Positions 10,142 to 18,739 of a stretch of 64,000 bases of DNA are shown here, piece after piece. The position numbers were made by a program, and so were the translations under genes. Below the pieces are notes generated by a model that had not been told where the DNA came from, did no database searches, and saw only the letters and a list, made by a program, of their open reading frames with translations. Numbering within the stretch: the stretch's first letter is position 1; each line of letters starts with the position of its first letter. The stretch spans positions 6,373,001 through 6,437,000 of the forward strand of contig NZ_CP159837.1 of the NCBI RefSeq assembly GCF_040564635.1, written 5' to 3'. Source of the stretch: Planktothricoides raciborskii GIHE-MW2. GTDB taxonomy: Bacteria > Cyanobacteriota > Cyanobacteriia > Cyanobacteriales > Laspinemataceae.

Positions 10142-11170
10142 TTACAATTTAATCGCTGGCTTCAACTCTGGCTGAACCTCTGGGTTAAAGAATTGCTGAT
10201 TTTTCACCAAATTAGGCATCACTAAATCGGCAATAATCGGCACATGATCTGAACCTAAACTAGGCCCAAGGCGCAGATCCGCCACTTGAATTTCCTCACT
10301 AACTAAGCAATGGTCAACGGGAATAGCTTTGAAGAAATTTTTTGCTTGATAAGTGGGCAAGATGCCGAAACCTTGACGAGTATTTATTAACCGGGAATTT
10401 TTTAAGGTATTTTCGTAATATGGCGACCACATCGTCACGTTTAAATCTCCCGCCACCACCACAGGTTTTTTTAGTGCCGCAACAGTTTCAGCCATTTCTT
10501 TTAACTGTTCATTGCGCCAATTAAATCCATCCTGACCAAATACAAATGGCGGATAAGCATGACTGGCAATCAGGGAAAAATCAGCCCCTTGATTAATATC
10601 AGTAATCACATAGCCACGATTTTTACCATGAATGTTTAGCTTAGGATTTTCTAGGGGCAGAGTGCTATAAATTTGGATATCAATCTTTTCTGCACTCACA
10701 TGATAGTTAAAAGTATCATCTAATTTTTTCAGTTCTTGGATCCATTGATTACTCGCCTCCATAAAAATGGCAATATCAGGTTTTTCGGTTTTCACCCAAG
10801 AAATTACCTGATCGTATTCAGAGTTACTAGCTAATACATTAAACGCCAAAACTCGCAGAGTTTGCGGGGGATTACTGGCAGCAATTCCTTGGGGAATATA
10901 CCAAGGCAAAATTTCCATACCATTGATAAAAATACTCACTAAACTCACCACGACCCATTGTTGCCGCTGAGTTAAGAAAAAGTAAACTAAAGCAGAAATT
11001 CCGATCGCTAAGTATTGGGCTTTAAAAGAGTTGGTAACATCCAAATATTGATGGTATAAGCCCAAGTATCCCGCTAAGGATAAGCACATCGTCATCAGGA
11101 TGAGTGCCACAAAAGCATAGAAAATCCATTGGTTTAGCGCCGAATTCGATCGCCCTTGGAAAACCGTCAT
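10142..11170 (-). CDS. membrane-anchored endonuclease/exonuclease/phosphatase family protein
   Basis: 342-residue protein (ATG at 11170 preferred; a TTG six bases upstream is possible). The N-terminus has about four hydrophobic segments (WIFYAFVALILMTMCLSLAG and others, residues 15-90). An EEP-fold catalytic domain follows: VLAFNVLASN, DIAIFMEAS (metal-binding Glu), VVVAGDLNVTMWSP (Asp/Asn) and LGSDHVPIIADL (Asp-His). The architecture resembles DUF-type membrane EEP proteins whose catalytic domain faces outward and may cleave phosphodiester or phosphate bonds in lipids or nucleic acids. The substrate is unknown. It ends at the shared terminator with the DUF928 gene. Confidence 0.85.
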   Translation of the reverse strand: MTVFQGRSNSALNQWIFYAFVALILMTMCLSLAGYLGLYHQYLDVTNSFKAQYLAIGISALVYFFLTQRQQWVVVSLVSIFINGMEILPWYIPQGIAASNPPQTLRVLAFNVLASNSEYDQVISWVKTEKPDIAIFMEASNQWIQELKKLDDTFNYHVSAEKIDIQIYSTLPLENPKLNIHGKNRGYVITDINQGADFSLIASHAYPPFVFGQDGFNWRNEQLKEMAETVAALKKPVVVAGDLNVTMWSPYYENTLKNSRLINTRQGFGILPTYQAKNFFKAIPVDHCLVSEEIQVADLRLGPSLGSDHVPIIADLVMPNLVKNQQFFNPEVQPELKPAIKL

Positions 11171-11636
11171 AAGCAAAGATGTTTCTCGCAGATCGCAAAA
11201 TTAATCCTTTTTACTATAACTGGCGATCGCCTCATCGGAATAGGCAGAGTGGCCCCCGGTCGGATCCGGCGACTTTTCTCCGACCGAAAGCCCCGAAAGC
11301 CCCGAAAGCACTACCTACATTCACGCGATCGCCTTAAATCGATGATTGATTAAACAATCAATAATAAATAAAACTTAATAATTAAGGGAAGATTCTCAAG
11401 AAGAAATAACAAATATCACTGGATAATCGAGAAAAAAATATCAGCTAATAAATAAAAAAATAAATCAATAAAATCCTTGACACTTCTGTTCAATATTAGT
11501 TATAAAGGAAGAGTATCATAACTTAAGCAGGCTCTAGATTTACATTAAATATCTGCATATGCGATTTTGGTGATAAATACCCAGCATAAGTTAATCTTTG
11601 ATGCGTAAATAATCAGTATCAATCAAAAGACCGTAT
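11171..11636. other. AT-rich divergent intergenic region
   Basis: Contains HIP1 sites at its left end, a short 'ccccgaaag' tandem (about 11290-11310) and a very AT-rich right half with a candidate promoter. No gene seen. Confidence 0.5.
11477..11506 (+). promoter_or_regulatory. candidate sigma-70 type promoter
   Basis: TTGACA at 11477-11482 and TATAAA at 11501-11506 are separated by 18 bases in an AT-rich stretch, 130 bp before the secreted-protein gene at 11637. The match is by eye only. Confidence 0.4.
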
Positions 11637-12080
11637 ATGAGAACACAATCTTTGCTTGCACCCTTGAGTTGTTCGGCTTTAATTAGCGCTGGATTAGGCT
11701 TATTGATGCCGGTTTTGCCTGCCTTAGCCGTCACTTCTGAAGTCAACAATATCAACCCTGTAGAGCATTCTAGTGTGACAAATTCTGAGCAATTTCTGAT
11801 CTCTCAAGGGGGGTGCCCAAGAGCGAAGGTCATCGAGGCTTATGAAACCGATACCTACTATGCCTCAATTTGTGAGGATCGCAATGGGGAGCGGTTTTAT
11901 TATGGCCAACACAAAGGCAACGGAAGTTCGGTCAACGTCTACGGAGTCCAATCCACAGATAGTGGATACTACATAGCGTATACCACCGATGATTCCGGGA
12001 ATGAATACACTTACATGGTTGGGCCATCTTTGGATGTTTATAAGAACGGTGATTTGATTTTTTCTGAACCGACTTATTAA
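11637..12080 (+). CDS. small secreted protein of unknown function
   Basis: 147 residues. The N-terminus is a signal peptide (LSCSALISAGLGLLMPVLPA, cleavage likely after LPALA, about residue 31). The mature part is polar with two cysteines (GGCPRAKV, ASICEDRNGERF) that could form a disulfide, and many Tyr/Ser residues in a beta-type pattern (YYIAYTTDDSGNEYTYMVG). I do not recognise the family. It has a long leader and a plausible promoter of its own, and no same-strand neighbours, so it is a single-gene unit. Confidence 0.65.
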   Translation: MRTQSLLAPLSCSALISAGLGLLMPVLPALAVTSEVNNINPVEHSSVTNSEQFLISQGGCPRAKVIEAYETDTYYASICEDRNGERFYYGQHKGNGSSVNVYGVQSTDSGYYIAYTTDDSGNEYTYMVGPSLDVYKNGDLIFSEPTY

Positions 12081-12627
12081 TCAATAATTGGTCACTTAAA
12101 AACCAATTTTTTCAGAACATCAGGGATGATCTACAAAAATTTTGACAGCTTTTTAGTTTTTATGGTAAAACACAGCATGATAGTTAAACCAGCCCACCGC
12201 TTGTCTTAAATATCATGTTCTTTCACGTTTTCCTGGGTTAAAGGTGATGAAATTACCAACGCCCAGGGTATATCGGATTAGATCGGGGTGAATCGATGAT
12301 GATTAGACCCGGAGAAATTCAGTTTGTGGATAAAAATAATCAAAATAAAAAGGCGATCGCCTCAACTATGTCTTGAAAAGAAATTTGAGAAGTGCGATCG
12401 CCCATAAGGGGGAGATAATTTGTGGATGCTATAAAACCGCCACAAACTTTTTACATGAATAGATTATAACTCCAGTTTTTCTATTTTGTCAACAATAGTC
12501 GATCTACTTTTTGCTTACCGAAAAATCGGCTATTCTCCGAGGATTTACGGATCGGGGGTCACATCCCAAACCGACGGGAAACGACGTCAAAGCCGGGGGG
12601 AGAAGGGAAAATTATTAATTAAAGGGA
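12081..12627. other. convergent intergenic region
   Basis: About 550 bp between the secreted-protein gene and crtI, which converge. Two HIP1 sites are present. No hairpin with a clear T-run and no ORF worth calling. Confidence 0.5.
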
Positions 12628-14127
12628 TTAATTAAAGGGGTTTGAGGGGGGTGAGGATGACCGAGAGGCGATCGCTTCGGCGACGATTTTGCCAGAACAG
12701 ATCGTTCCGGGAATTCCTGCCCCTGGATGAGTTCCAGCCCCCACCAAGTAAAGATTTTCCACATCTTCGCTATGATTGTGGGGTCGAAACCAAGCGGATT
12801 GCATCAAAGTTGGTTGCACGGAAAAAGCACTGCCCAAGTAACTATTGAGGGTATCCCGGAAATGCAGGGGATCGATGTAACGTTCCGTCAAAATATGTTG
12901 AGATAAATTTGGCAAGTAGCGCTGTTCTAAATAGTGGATAATTTGATCTCGGTAAGATTTCGCCTGAGTTCGCCAATCCGTCAGCCCCGCTAAATTGGGC
13001 ACGGGAGAGAGGACATACCAAGCGTCACAACCTTCAGGGGCGATCGCCGGATCCGTGGCAGTGGGACGATGTAAATATAAGGAAAAATCCGCCGCTAACT
13101 GCTTGCGGTCAAAAATATCCTGCATTAACTCCCGATACCGTGGGGCCATGATAATTTCATGGTGTCCCATTTGCTCATAACGGCGATTGGTGCCGAAGTA
13201 GAGGACAAACAACGACATAGAATAATTCATCTTTTTGATGCGGCGATCGCGGTATTTTCGGCGAAACTTTTCCGGTACCAAATTCAAATAAGTATGGGCG
13301 ACATCCCCATTACTGACAATCACATCAGCGGCAATAAATTCCCCATTTTTCAGCTTTACCCCATCGGCTTTGCGGGTATTTTCATTCATAGAAATTTGCT
13401 CAACCTCAGTATTGAGGAAAATTTCCCCGCCCATTTCTGTAAACAACCGTACCAAGGCTTGAACCAGCGCCCCAGTGCCGCCCATTGCATACCAAATTCC
13501 TTGATGTTGTTCTAATTGGTGAATCATCGCATAAATCGCCGAACTGGTAAAAGGATTTCCCCCAATCAATAGGGGATGAAAACTAAAAACTTGCCGCAAT
13601 CTTTCATCCTTAATATATTGATTCACAAAGGAAGTGACAGATTTATAGGATTGCAACTGCAACATATCCGGCGCCACTGGCAACATATCCGTAAACCGGC
13701 TAAAGGCTTTGGTCATCAAGGGAAATCCTTTTTGATAAATTTGCTCCGTAGCTTGAGCAAATTGCTCATATCCTGCCACATCTGCGGGATTAAATTGCCG
13801 AATTTGCTCAATTAAAGCATCGCGATCGCTGTTATAATAAAAAGCGGAACCATCGGCAAATCTCACGGTATAAAAAGGGTCAAGGGGAACTAACTGGACA
13901 TAATCACTGGTTTTTTTGCCATGCAGTTGAAATAACTCATCAATCAACTGGGGCGCCGTAATAATCGTCGGCCCGCCATCAAAAATAAAGCCATCTTGTT
14001 CATAAACATAAGCCCGACCTCCTGGGCGATCGCGCTTGTCCAAAATCTGCACCTGATGTCCTTGGGCTTGCAATCTAATTGCTGCCGATAAACCGCCAAA
14101 GCCACTGCCGATTACTACAATTTTCAT
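12628..14127 (-). CDS. crtI: CrtI-type phytoene desaturase
   Basis: 499-residue FAD-dependent carotenoid desaturase. The N-terminal Rossmann motif is VIGSGFGGLSAAIRLQAQGH with GGRAY. Long blocks match bacterial CrtI as I remember it from Pantoea: GGNPFTSSAIYAMIHQLE, GGTGALVQALVRLF, SMSLFVLYFG, QSAWFRPHNHSEDVENLYLV and GAGTHPGAGIPGT. This family converts phytoene to lycopene in one enzyme. Most cyanobacteria use CrtP, CrtQ and CrtH instead; Gloeobacter is the known exception with CrtI, so a real CrtI here is notable. Other members of the superfamily (CrtD, CrtO, CruA relatives) are alternatives, but the C-terminal blocks favour CrtI. No other carotenoid gene is adjacent; the start is ATG at 14127. 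Confidence 0.82.
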   Translation of the reverse strand: MKIVVIGSGFGGLSAAIRLQAQGHQVQILDKRDRPGGRAYVYEQDGFIFDGGPTIITAPQLIDELFQLHGKKTSDYVQLVPLDPFYTVRFADGSAFYYNSDRDALIEQIRQFNPADVAGYEQFAQATEQIYQKGFPLMTKAFSRFTDMLPVAPDMLQLQSYKSVTSFVNQYIKDERLRQVFSFHPLLIGGNPFTSSAIYAMIHQLEQHQGIWYAMGGTGALVQALVRLFTEMGGEIFLNTEVEQISMNENTRKADGVKLKNGEFIAADVIVSNGDVAHTYLNLVPEKFRRKYRDRRIKKMNYSMSLFVLYFGTNRRYEQMGHHEIIMAPRYRELMQDIFDRKQLAADFSLYLHRPTATDPAIAPEGCDAWYVLSPVPNLAGLTDWRTQAKSYRDQIIHYLEQRYLPNLSQHILTERYIDPLHFRDTLNSYLGSAFSVQPTLMQSAWFRPHNHSEDVENLYLVGAGTHPGAGIPGTICSGKIVAEAIASRSSSPPSNPFN

Positions 14128-14195
14128 CTGATTTTATTTCACCTATTTCACCCAGATTGCCATAATGCATCAAACAAGTTGCATGCATTCTGATC

Positions 14196-15038
14196 TTAAT
14201 CCCGTTGTTCCACTACTCCGACTAAAGACTGTAAATCAAACAGGCGATCGCCCCCACTCAAACAAATTCCCGCACTAATTACCGTCAAATCCTCTTTAGC
14301 GATCGCCGAAGTATGACACTCCCCCGTAGTCGTAGTCCATTCCACCAACCAATAATCATCCCCGCGATCTTCAAACTTTTGTAACTCACCGCCCCCCATT
14401 TTCAAAGCCTGCTGTAAACGCCCTTCATCATTTTTCTGATGAAAATTGCCACTCTGGTTTGCCCGCAACTCATAAGCGATTCGCATTTCTGGAGTCATCC
14501 CTTTAAATCGCAGTTTTTCCGGTGGCGTCATCTGCTGAAATTGCAGGCACAACTCCTGGGTCGCGATCGGATCTGCCCGTCGATCGATCGCTTCAAACCA
14601 CCAAGAAGCCCCATCAAATCGAGCCATAATCGGGTCAAAGGATCCAGCCTCACTCACCAAATGCACCACCACGGGCTGAACCACGGACTGAATTAATCCC
14701 ATGCGCTGCCGCAAATCCGACTCATTCACCGGATAAGCTAACCAACTTTTCCCTTGAATGCGATCGACTAACCACAAACGCACTAAAGGAAATTGGGCTA
14801 AATATTCCGTAATCTCTGGTAAATCTGCCTCCGCCACCAACCGGGCAGTTTTCTCATTTATCGGTTGAAAAATTCCCCAACCTTCAAACTTTTTCGATTT
14901 CGGAGTAAAAGTATAAATCAACCCCGCCACACGAGTTCTAACTTTTCCCCCCCTGACCGACGGAGCAACAAATTGGGTTTCGCAAAGTTGGGCTAATTCG
15001 GCGGCAATTTGCTTGATTAAATTTCTAATATCTGCCAT
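14196..15038 (-). CDS. conserved hypothetical protein downstream of kptA
   Basis: 280 residues, soluble, no signal or membrane segment. I do not recognise a named domain. It contains a basic N-terminal part (RGGKVRTRVAGLIYTFTPKS) that could contact nucleic acid, a middle rich in aromatic residues (DGASWWFEAIDRR), and a C-terminal beta-rich segment (YWLVEWTTTTGECHTSAI). It starts 22 bp after kptA and is probably cotranscribed with kptA and the AAA ATPase. The context hints at an RNA-related role, but this is inference only. Confidence 0.7.
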   Translation of the reverse strand: MADIRNLIKQIAAELAQLCETQFVAPSVRGGKVRTRVAGLIYTFTPKSKKFEGWGIFQPINEKTARLVAEADLPEITEYLAQFPLVRLWLVDRIQGKSWLAYPVNESDLRQRMGLIQSVVQPVVVHLVSEAGSFDPIMARFDGASWWFEAIDRRADPIATQELCLQFQQMTPPEKLRFKGMTPEMRIAYELRANQSGNFHQKNDEGRLQQALKMGGGELQKFEDRGDDYWLVEWTTTTGECHTSAIAKEDLTVISAGICLSGGDRLFDLQSLVGVVEQRD

Positions 15039-15060
15039 AAATTATCTTTTGCCAGAAATT

Positions 15061-15630
15061 TCAGGTAATTTGCTGTAATTGCTGTAAAAGCTGCAAAAAT
15101 TCTGGCGGCACTTTGTCCACCAACCAAACGCCATTATCACTCCGATAAAACGGATAACCTTGGGCATCCATAGCGGCAGCATCTACCATAAAGACCACCG
15201 GACGACCGTGGCGTTCTCCTACCTTTTTGGCGATCGCTATTTCAGCGGACAAATGCACATGATGACGGCTCATTTTCTGCAATCCTTGCTTCAGAATTGA
15301 ATCCACCGCACTTGCTGCCGTACCGTGATACAGCTTCTCTGGAGGCTTGACTGCTGCTAACTGGAGGTCAACCGCAACACTATGGCCTTGATTTGCCCTA
15401 ATTTTACCTTTAGTTTCATCAAAAGAAAAACGTTTTTTATCATTTTTAGCCACCACTGCTTGCAACTCATCCGCCGAAATGGGAAAGCCATCTTTTGCAG
15501 CGGCAGCTAACAGCATTTCTACCGGAACCCAACCGCCAACATCCAGAGTTAAACCCAGTTTTTCTGGCTGGTGACGTAAATGATAGCTCAGATATTTACT
15601 AATTTTTACCAATCGCGATTGATGCATCAT
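15061..15630 (-). CDS. kptA: RNA 2'-phosphotransferase (KptA/Tpt1 family)
   Basis: 189 residues, full length for the family. Tpt1/KptA removes an internal 2'-phosphate from RNA by transferring it to NAD+, as in the last step of fungal tRNA splicing; in bacteria the natural substrate is unknown. The signature residues are present: SYHLRHQPEKLGL (Arg19, His20), RANQGHS (Arg78), LYHGT (101-104), RHHVHLS (122-128) and GRPVVF (Arg143). It lies 12 bp after the AAA ATPase gene and 22 bp before an unknown gene, which suggests one operon. Either of two adjacent ATG codons (15630, 15627) can be the start. Confidence 0.93.
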   Translation of the reverse strand: MMHQSRLVKISKYLSYHLRHQPEKLGLTLDVGGWVPVEMLLAAAAKDGFPISADELQAVVAKNDKKRFSFDETKGKIRANQGHSVAVDLQLAAVKPPEKLYHGTAASAVDSILKQGLQKMSRHHVHLSAEIAIAKKVGERHGRPVVFMVDAAAMDAQGYPFYRSDNGVWLVDKVPPEFLQLLQQLQQIT

Positions 15631-15642
15631 TTTAACCGTGCC

Positions 15643-16851
15643 TCAAACAAACTGATAAGTAAATTCAGAGATTAAATCAACTCGACCTTTGCGTAAAAAA
15701 GCCGGATCGAGTCTTTCGGTAGTATTACAGGTCATTAAAACCACCAATCGCTGTTGGTCTTGAATCCCCGATTCTGAAATCACACTTTTGTATAAAGTAC
15801 CATCAAGTAAACTGAGAATATGCTCAGTTTTGCTTGTCCATTGAGCCGCTTCTCTGGCTCGATCTTGGGCTAAGTTATCCGCTTCATTAATAATTAAGCA
15901 AATCCGCTCTAAATAACTCGGTGGGATAAAGTTTTCTACCGCATCATGGTCAAGAATAAATATCACATAACCCAAGGGGGATAAAATTTCGTGAGCGATC
16001 GCTTGTGTCCAGGCAGTTTTTCCTGTACCGGGCTTTCCTTGGACCAAAACCGCTAATTGTTCTTGGTTGAGAATAGCTTCTTTCACCTCATGGGTAAAGC
16101 TTTGAATATTGCTAGGAAAAGAACTCAGGGGATATTGGCTATGAATTTTCCCCACGCGAGTTTGATAACCACTCAGCATCACCGCTAAATTTTTGGTAGC
16201 TTGGCTGACCAAATAACCTAATTTTTTGGCCATGAGAGTATATCGTTTAATGGTACTGCCCCCACTGTTAATTTGCAGCCATATATCTGGTTTTGACCAA
16301 TAAGCGAAAATGGTGCCGATCGCATCTAATTTTTCCCATTTGTCAAAGCGATCCACAGGATAATAAAAATGTCGCTCATCGTAACATTGGAGAATCATAT
16401 CCGGGCGACCGATTAAATCTAAAATTGCGAAAACGGTAATTTCTTGTAGCCTGCGGAGAACATAATCAATGGGAATAGTATCCCGGTTGACCAACTGGAA
16501 TACCGGAGTTTCTGTACTCAGGGTTTCTAGATAATCCTGATTAGGCAGGGGCGGTTCTGGGGTAATATAGTCCCAAAAATCATCGATATTATAGCGTAAA
16601 TCTTCGGAAAACAAATTCAAAATATTCGCCCACCAAGCATAGTTATTTCTGCCTAAATTATCGGCGATTCGACTGAGCAAATCTAAACTTTTTTGAGTTA
16701 TTTTCCACGGATCATTAGACACCAGTTCTAATAAAAATTGCGGATCCAGGTCACGATATAAGGGTCGCCAACCATTTCTTAACAGGTCTTGTTCTTGATT
16801 TTTTCTATACATAGGGCTGTCGTTATAATCTCGAAAATATCTCATGCCCAT
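15643..16851 (-). CDS. AAA-type ATPase upstream of kptA
   Basis: About 402 residues from ATG 16851 (TTG 16860 and ATG 16845 are alternatives; no clear ribosome site decides). The first 240 residues are a helical, tryptophan-rich region of no known family. The C-terminal half is an AAA module: Walker A VQGKPGTGKTAWTQAIAHE, Walker B ICLIINEADNLAQD (unusual Asn-Glu instead of Asp-Glu), sensor 1 LVVLMTCNTTERLD and an arginine-finger-like FLRKGRVD. The end shortly after this motif resembles BCS1/Rvb-like minimal AAA domains. Tight linkage to kptA suggests that it remodels or delivers an RNA-repair substrate; this is inference. The gene has an AT-rich upstream region. Confidence 0.8.
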   Translation of the reverse strand: MGMRYFRDYNDSPMYRKNQEQDLLRNGWRPLYRDLDPQFLLELVSNDPWKITQKSLDLLSRIADNLGRNNYAWWANILNLFSEDLRYNIDDFWDYITPEPPLPNQDYLETLSTETPVFQLVNRDTIPIDYVLRRLQEITVFAILDLIGRPDMILQCYDERHFYYPVDRFDKWEKLDAIGTIFAYWSKPDIWLQINSGGSTIKRYTLMAKKLGYLVSQATKNLAVMLSGYQTRVGKIHSQYPLSSFPSNIQSFTHEVKEAILNQEQLAVLVQGKPGTGKTAWTQAIAHEILSPLGYVIFILDHDAVENFIPPSYLERICLIINEADNLAQDRAREAAQWTSKTEHILSLLDGTLYKSVISESGIQDQQRLVVLMTCNTTERLDPAFLRKGRVDLISEFTYQFV

Positions 16852-17243
16852 AGGTTTCAAGTAGGTCTATGATAATGAATGCGATGATGAATGCGATGAT
16901 GAATGCTGTGAGTGAATCAGATGCTCTAAAGCTGGTTTATGGACATTTAAAGAATAGAATATCGATTAGACCGTTGAACAGCATTTTGAGTCAATCTTTC
17001 AATCAATAATTGAATATGTTAGCACCTCTCAACGAAATGTATTATTAAATAATACATTGTATTACGAAAATAATAACACAAAAAATACAGAATTTGCCCA
17101 CTTAACACAGAAATATTGGCCAAATCAACAGAAACCGCCACCTCTGGCATGAGATGACGGTGACAAATCAGTCATGTTGATCGTGTTTCGCATTCCGCCC
17201 CTGTGGTCAATGGGCGATCGCGACCATTCTCAGGGGAGAATCA
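16852..17243. other. intergenic region with AT-rich palindrome
   Basis: Holds a 9-bp tandem 'atgaatgcg' type repeat near 16875-16905 and a palindromic run tgtattattaaataataca around 17040, possibly regulatory for the AAA gene. No gene seen. Confidence 0.45.
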
Positions 17244-17918
17244 TCATCTAGCCCAATAGGTGCCTCGCCAAATATAGAAAAATAAAATACTCCCAATCAA
17301 AGCACCCAGATTCCATTTAAATGAATTTTTGAGCAAAACCTGACGCTGACTGCTTCGAGTGGCTTGAGTTTGAGCGGGTAACTGTTCTTTCGCGGTAGCA
17401 ACTCGTGAGAGAATATCTGATTTAAGCTCCTGAGTTTTGGTCGTATCTACCGGCAACCCTATGCGGTTAAGTTCCACAGCCAGGTCTTGCAGTTGTTCAG
17501 TGCTGCTTTGATTGACTTGAGTTTCCACGGCTTCGAGTTCAGCCTGCCTTTGTTGGGCTTGCGCTTGAATATTTTGATTATTTTCGGCATTGATCCGCAG
17601 GGTATTATTAATCCCTAGAGGCAAGAGCAATAAAAAGGCGATCGCCAACAATAAAGAAAACCAAGATACAATTTTTAAGAAAATATCTTCTAAGCGATTG
17701 CGCTCATAATCTTCCCCAAAAAAAACCATCACCAGTCCTAACAATGGCACCGGCAACCGTTCCACAACTGCGCCCATTGCCTGCAATTCCCAGGCCGCGT
17801 TAGTCAACTGAGGTGGATAAAAAACTAGAAGATTGTCAGCCAGTGCAAACAGCAATAAACCGTACCCTACCAAGCGTAGTCTATAGATGGAAAGTCCTTG
17901 TTCTTGCGAGCCACTCAT
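17244..17918 (-). CDS. HpsJ-like protein, cyanoexosortase A-associated
   Basis: 224-residue membrane protein. Two hydrophobic segments occur near the N-terminus (LVGYGLLLFALADNLLVFYP and PLLGLVMVFF), a third at about 82-103 (SWFSLLLAIAFLLLLPLG), then a long glutamine-rich coiled-coil loop and a last helix (NLGALIGSILFFYIW). This layout fits the HpsJ family, named for hormogonium polysaccharide production, in the version found beside cyanoexosortase A. It is the last gene of the exosortase operon; a 9-bp tandem repeat separates it from the preceding gene. A role in exporting or anchoring sorted surface material is likely but not shown. Confidence 0.8.
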   Translation of the reverse strand: MSGSQEQGLSIYRLRLVGYGLLLFALADNLLVFYPPQLTNAAWELQAMGAVVERLPVPLLGLVMVFFGEDYERNRLEDIFLKIVSWFSLLLAIAFLLLLPLGINNTLRINAENNQNIQAQAQQRQAELEAVETQVNQSSTEQLQDLAVELNRIGLPVDTTKTQELKSDILSRVATAKEQLPAQTQATRSSQRQVLLKNSFKWNLGALIGSILFFYIWRGTYWAR

Positions 17919-17974
17919 AAAATTAGCACCCTCCCTTTTATACTTGATATTTTATTTATCTAGCTATCTAATTC

Positions 17975-18042
17975 TTTGATAGCTTTGATAGCTTTGATAG
18001 CTTTGATAGCTTTGATAGCTTTGATAGCTTTGATAGCTTTGA
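17975..18042. repeat. 9-bp tandem repeat (TTTGATAGC), 7 perfect copies
   Basis: Seven perfect copies of tttgatagc from 17975 to 18037 plus a partial eighth. The array lies in the 143-bp gap between two genes of the exosortase operon, so copy-number change could alter their spacing. Confidence 0.9.
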
Positions 18043-18061
18043 GTGAATTATGATTAGTGAA

Positions 18062-18736
18062 TTATCGCTGTGGAAATCGTGGCTGCCACCATTCATACCA
18101 AGAAAACCAAACCTCTTCTAACACAGGGTAAAGTTCTTTTGGTGATTTCCCGGTTTCGATGGGTATAGATAACGTTGTCCAGAGACAACGACTGTCTCTC
18201 AAAGGCGCTCTTCCCAGCAGCCAAGGAATAATTCGACCCAACTGAAAAGCTTGACTGTTGTACTTTTGGCCAAACTGGTCTGTAGTCAATGTAGTTCCAG
18301 GGATAGGGTTAATGCAGGCAGCAAGGTTAACGCGATTTTCCTTCTGCCAAAGACCATAAAAACCGATGTTTTTATCTTGCCGCATTTCTACTTTATTCTG
18401 TACCCAGTTTTCATAACCATACTGTTCAATGACACCCTGGAGACCGGAGGCGTTATCCAGCACCACATAGTACATTTTGATGTCCAGGGAACGGTCGTCT
18501 TGCAAATATTGATAATGAGTGCCAGAGACAAACAAAGCATCTTCGGTCACGGGCAAGGGTGTGGCTTTAATCTGCTGCCACCCGGATAAAGGTACGGTTT
18601 GAGGAAAGTCAAAAGCAGATAGGGAGCGATCGCTACTTGCTGGATAGAAAATCGATTTTACCAATACCAACAGAACACCGGCAAACGTTGTCCCTAACAG
18701 GGCGATTCTAGCAGTTTTCCAGGAATCAGCAATCAT
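18062..18736 (-). CDS. cyanoexosortase A system-associated protein
   Basis: 224 residues. One N-terminal membrane anchor (IALLGTTFAGVLLVLVKSI) is followed by a periplasmic domain with a YENWVQNKVEMR region and a cysteine pair (ACINPIP and DSRCLW). Small proteins of this type always sit next to cyanoexosortase A and are thought to help the sorting reaction. Only 3 bp separate it from the exosortase stop, so the two are surely cotranscribed. It has no separate promoter that I can see. Confidence 0.82.
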   Translation of the reverse strand: MIADSWKTARIALLGTTFAGVLLVLVKSIFYPASSDRSLSAFDFPQTVPLSGWQQIKATPLPVTEDALFVSGTHYQYLQDDRSLDIKMYYVVLDNASGLQGVIEQYGYENWVQNKVEMRQDKNIGFYGLWQKENRVNLAACINPIPGTTLTTDQFGQKYNSQAFQLGRIIPWLLGRAPLRDSRCLWTTLSIPIETGKSPKELYPVLEEVWFSWYEWWQPRFPQR

Positions 18737-18739
18737 TGA

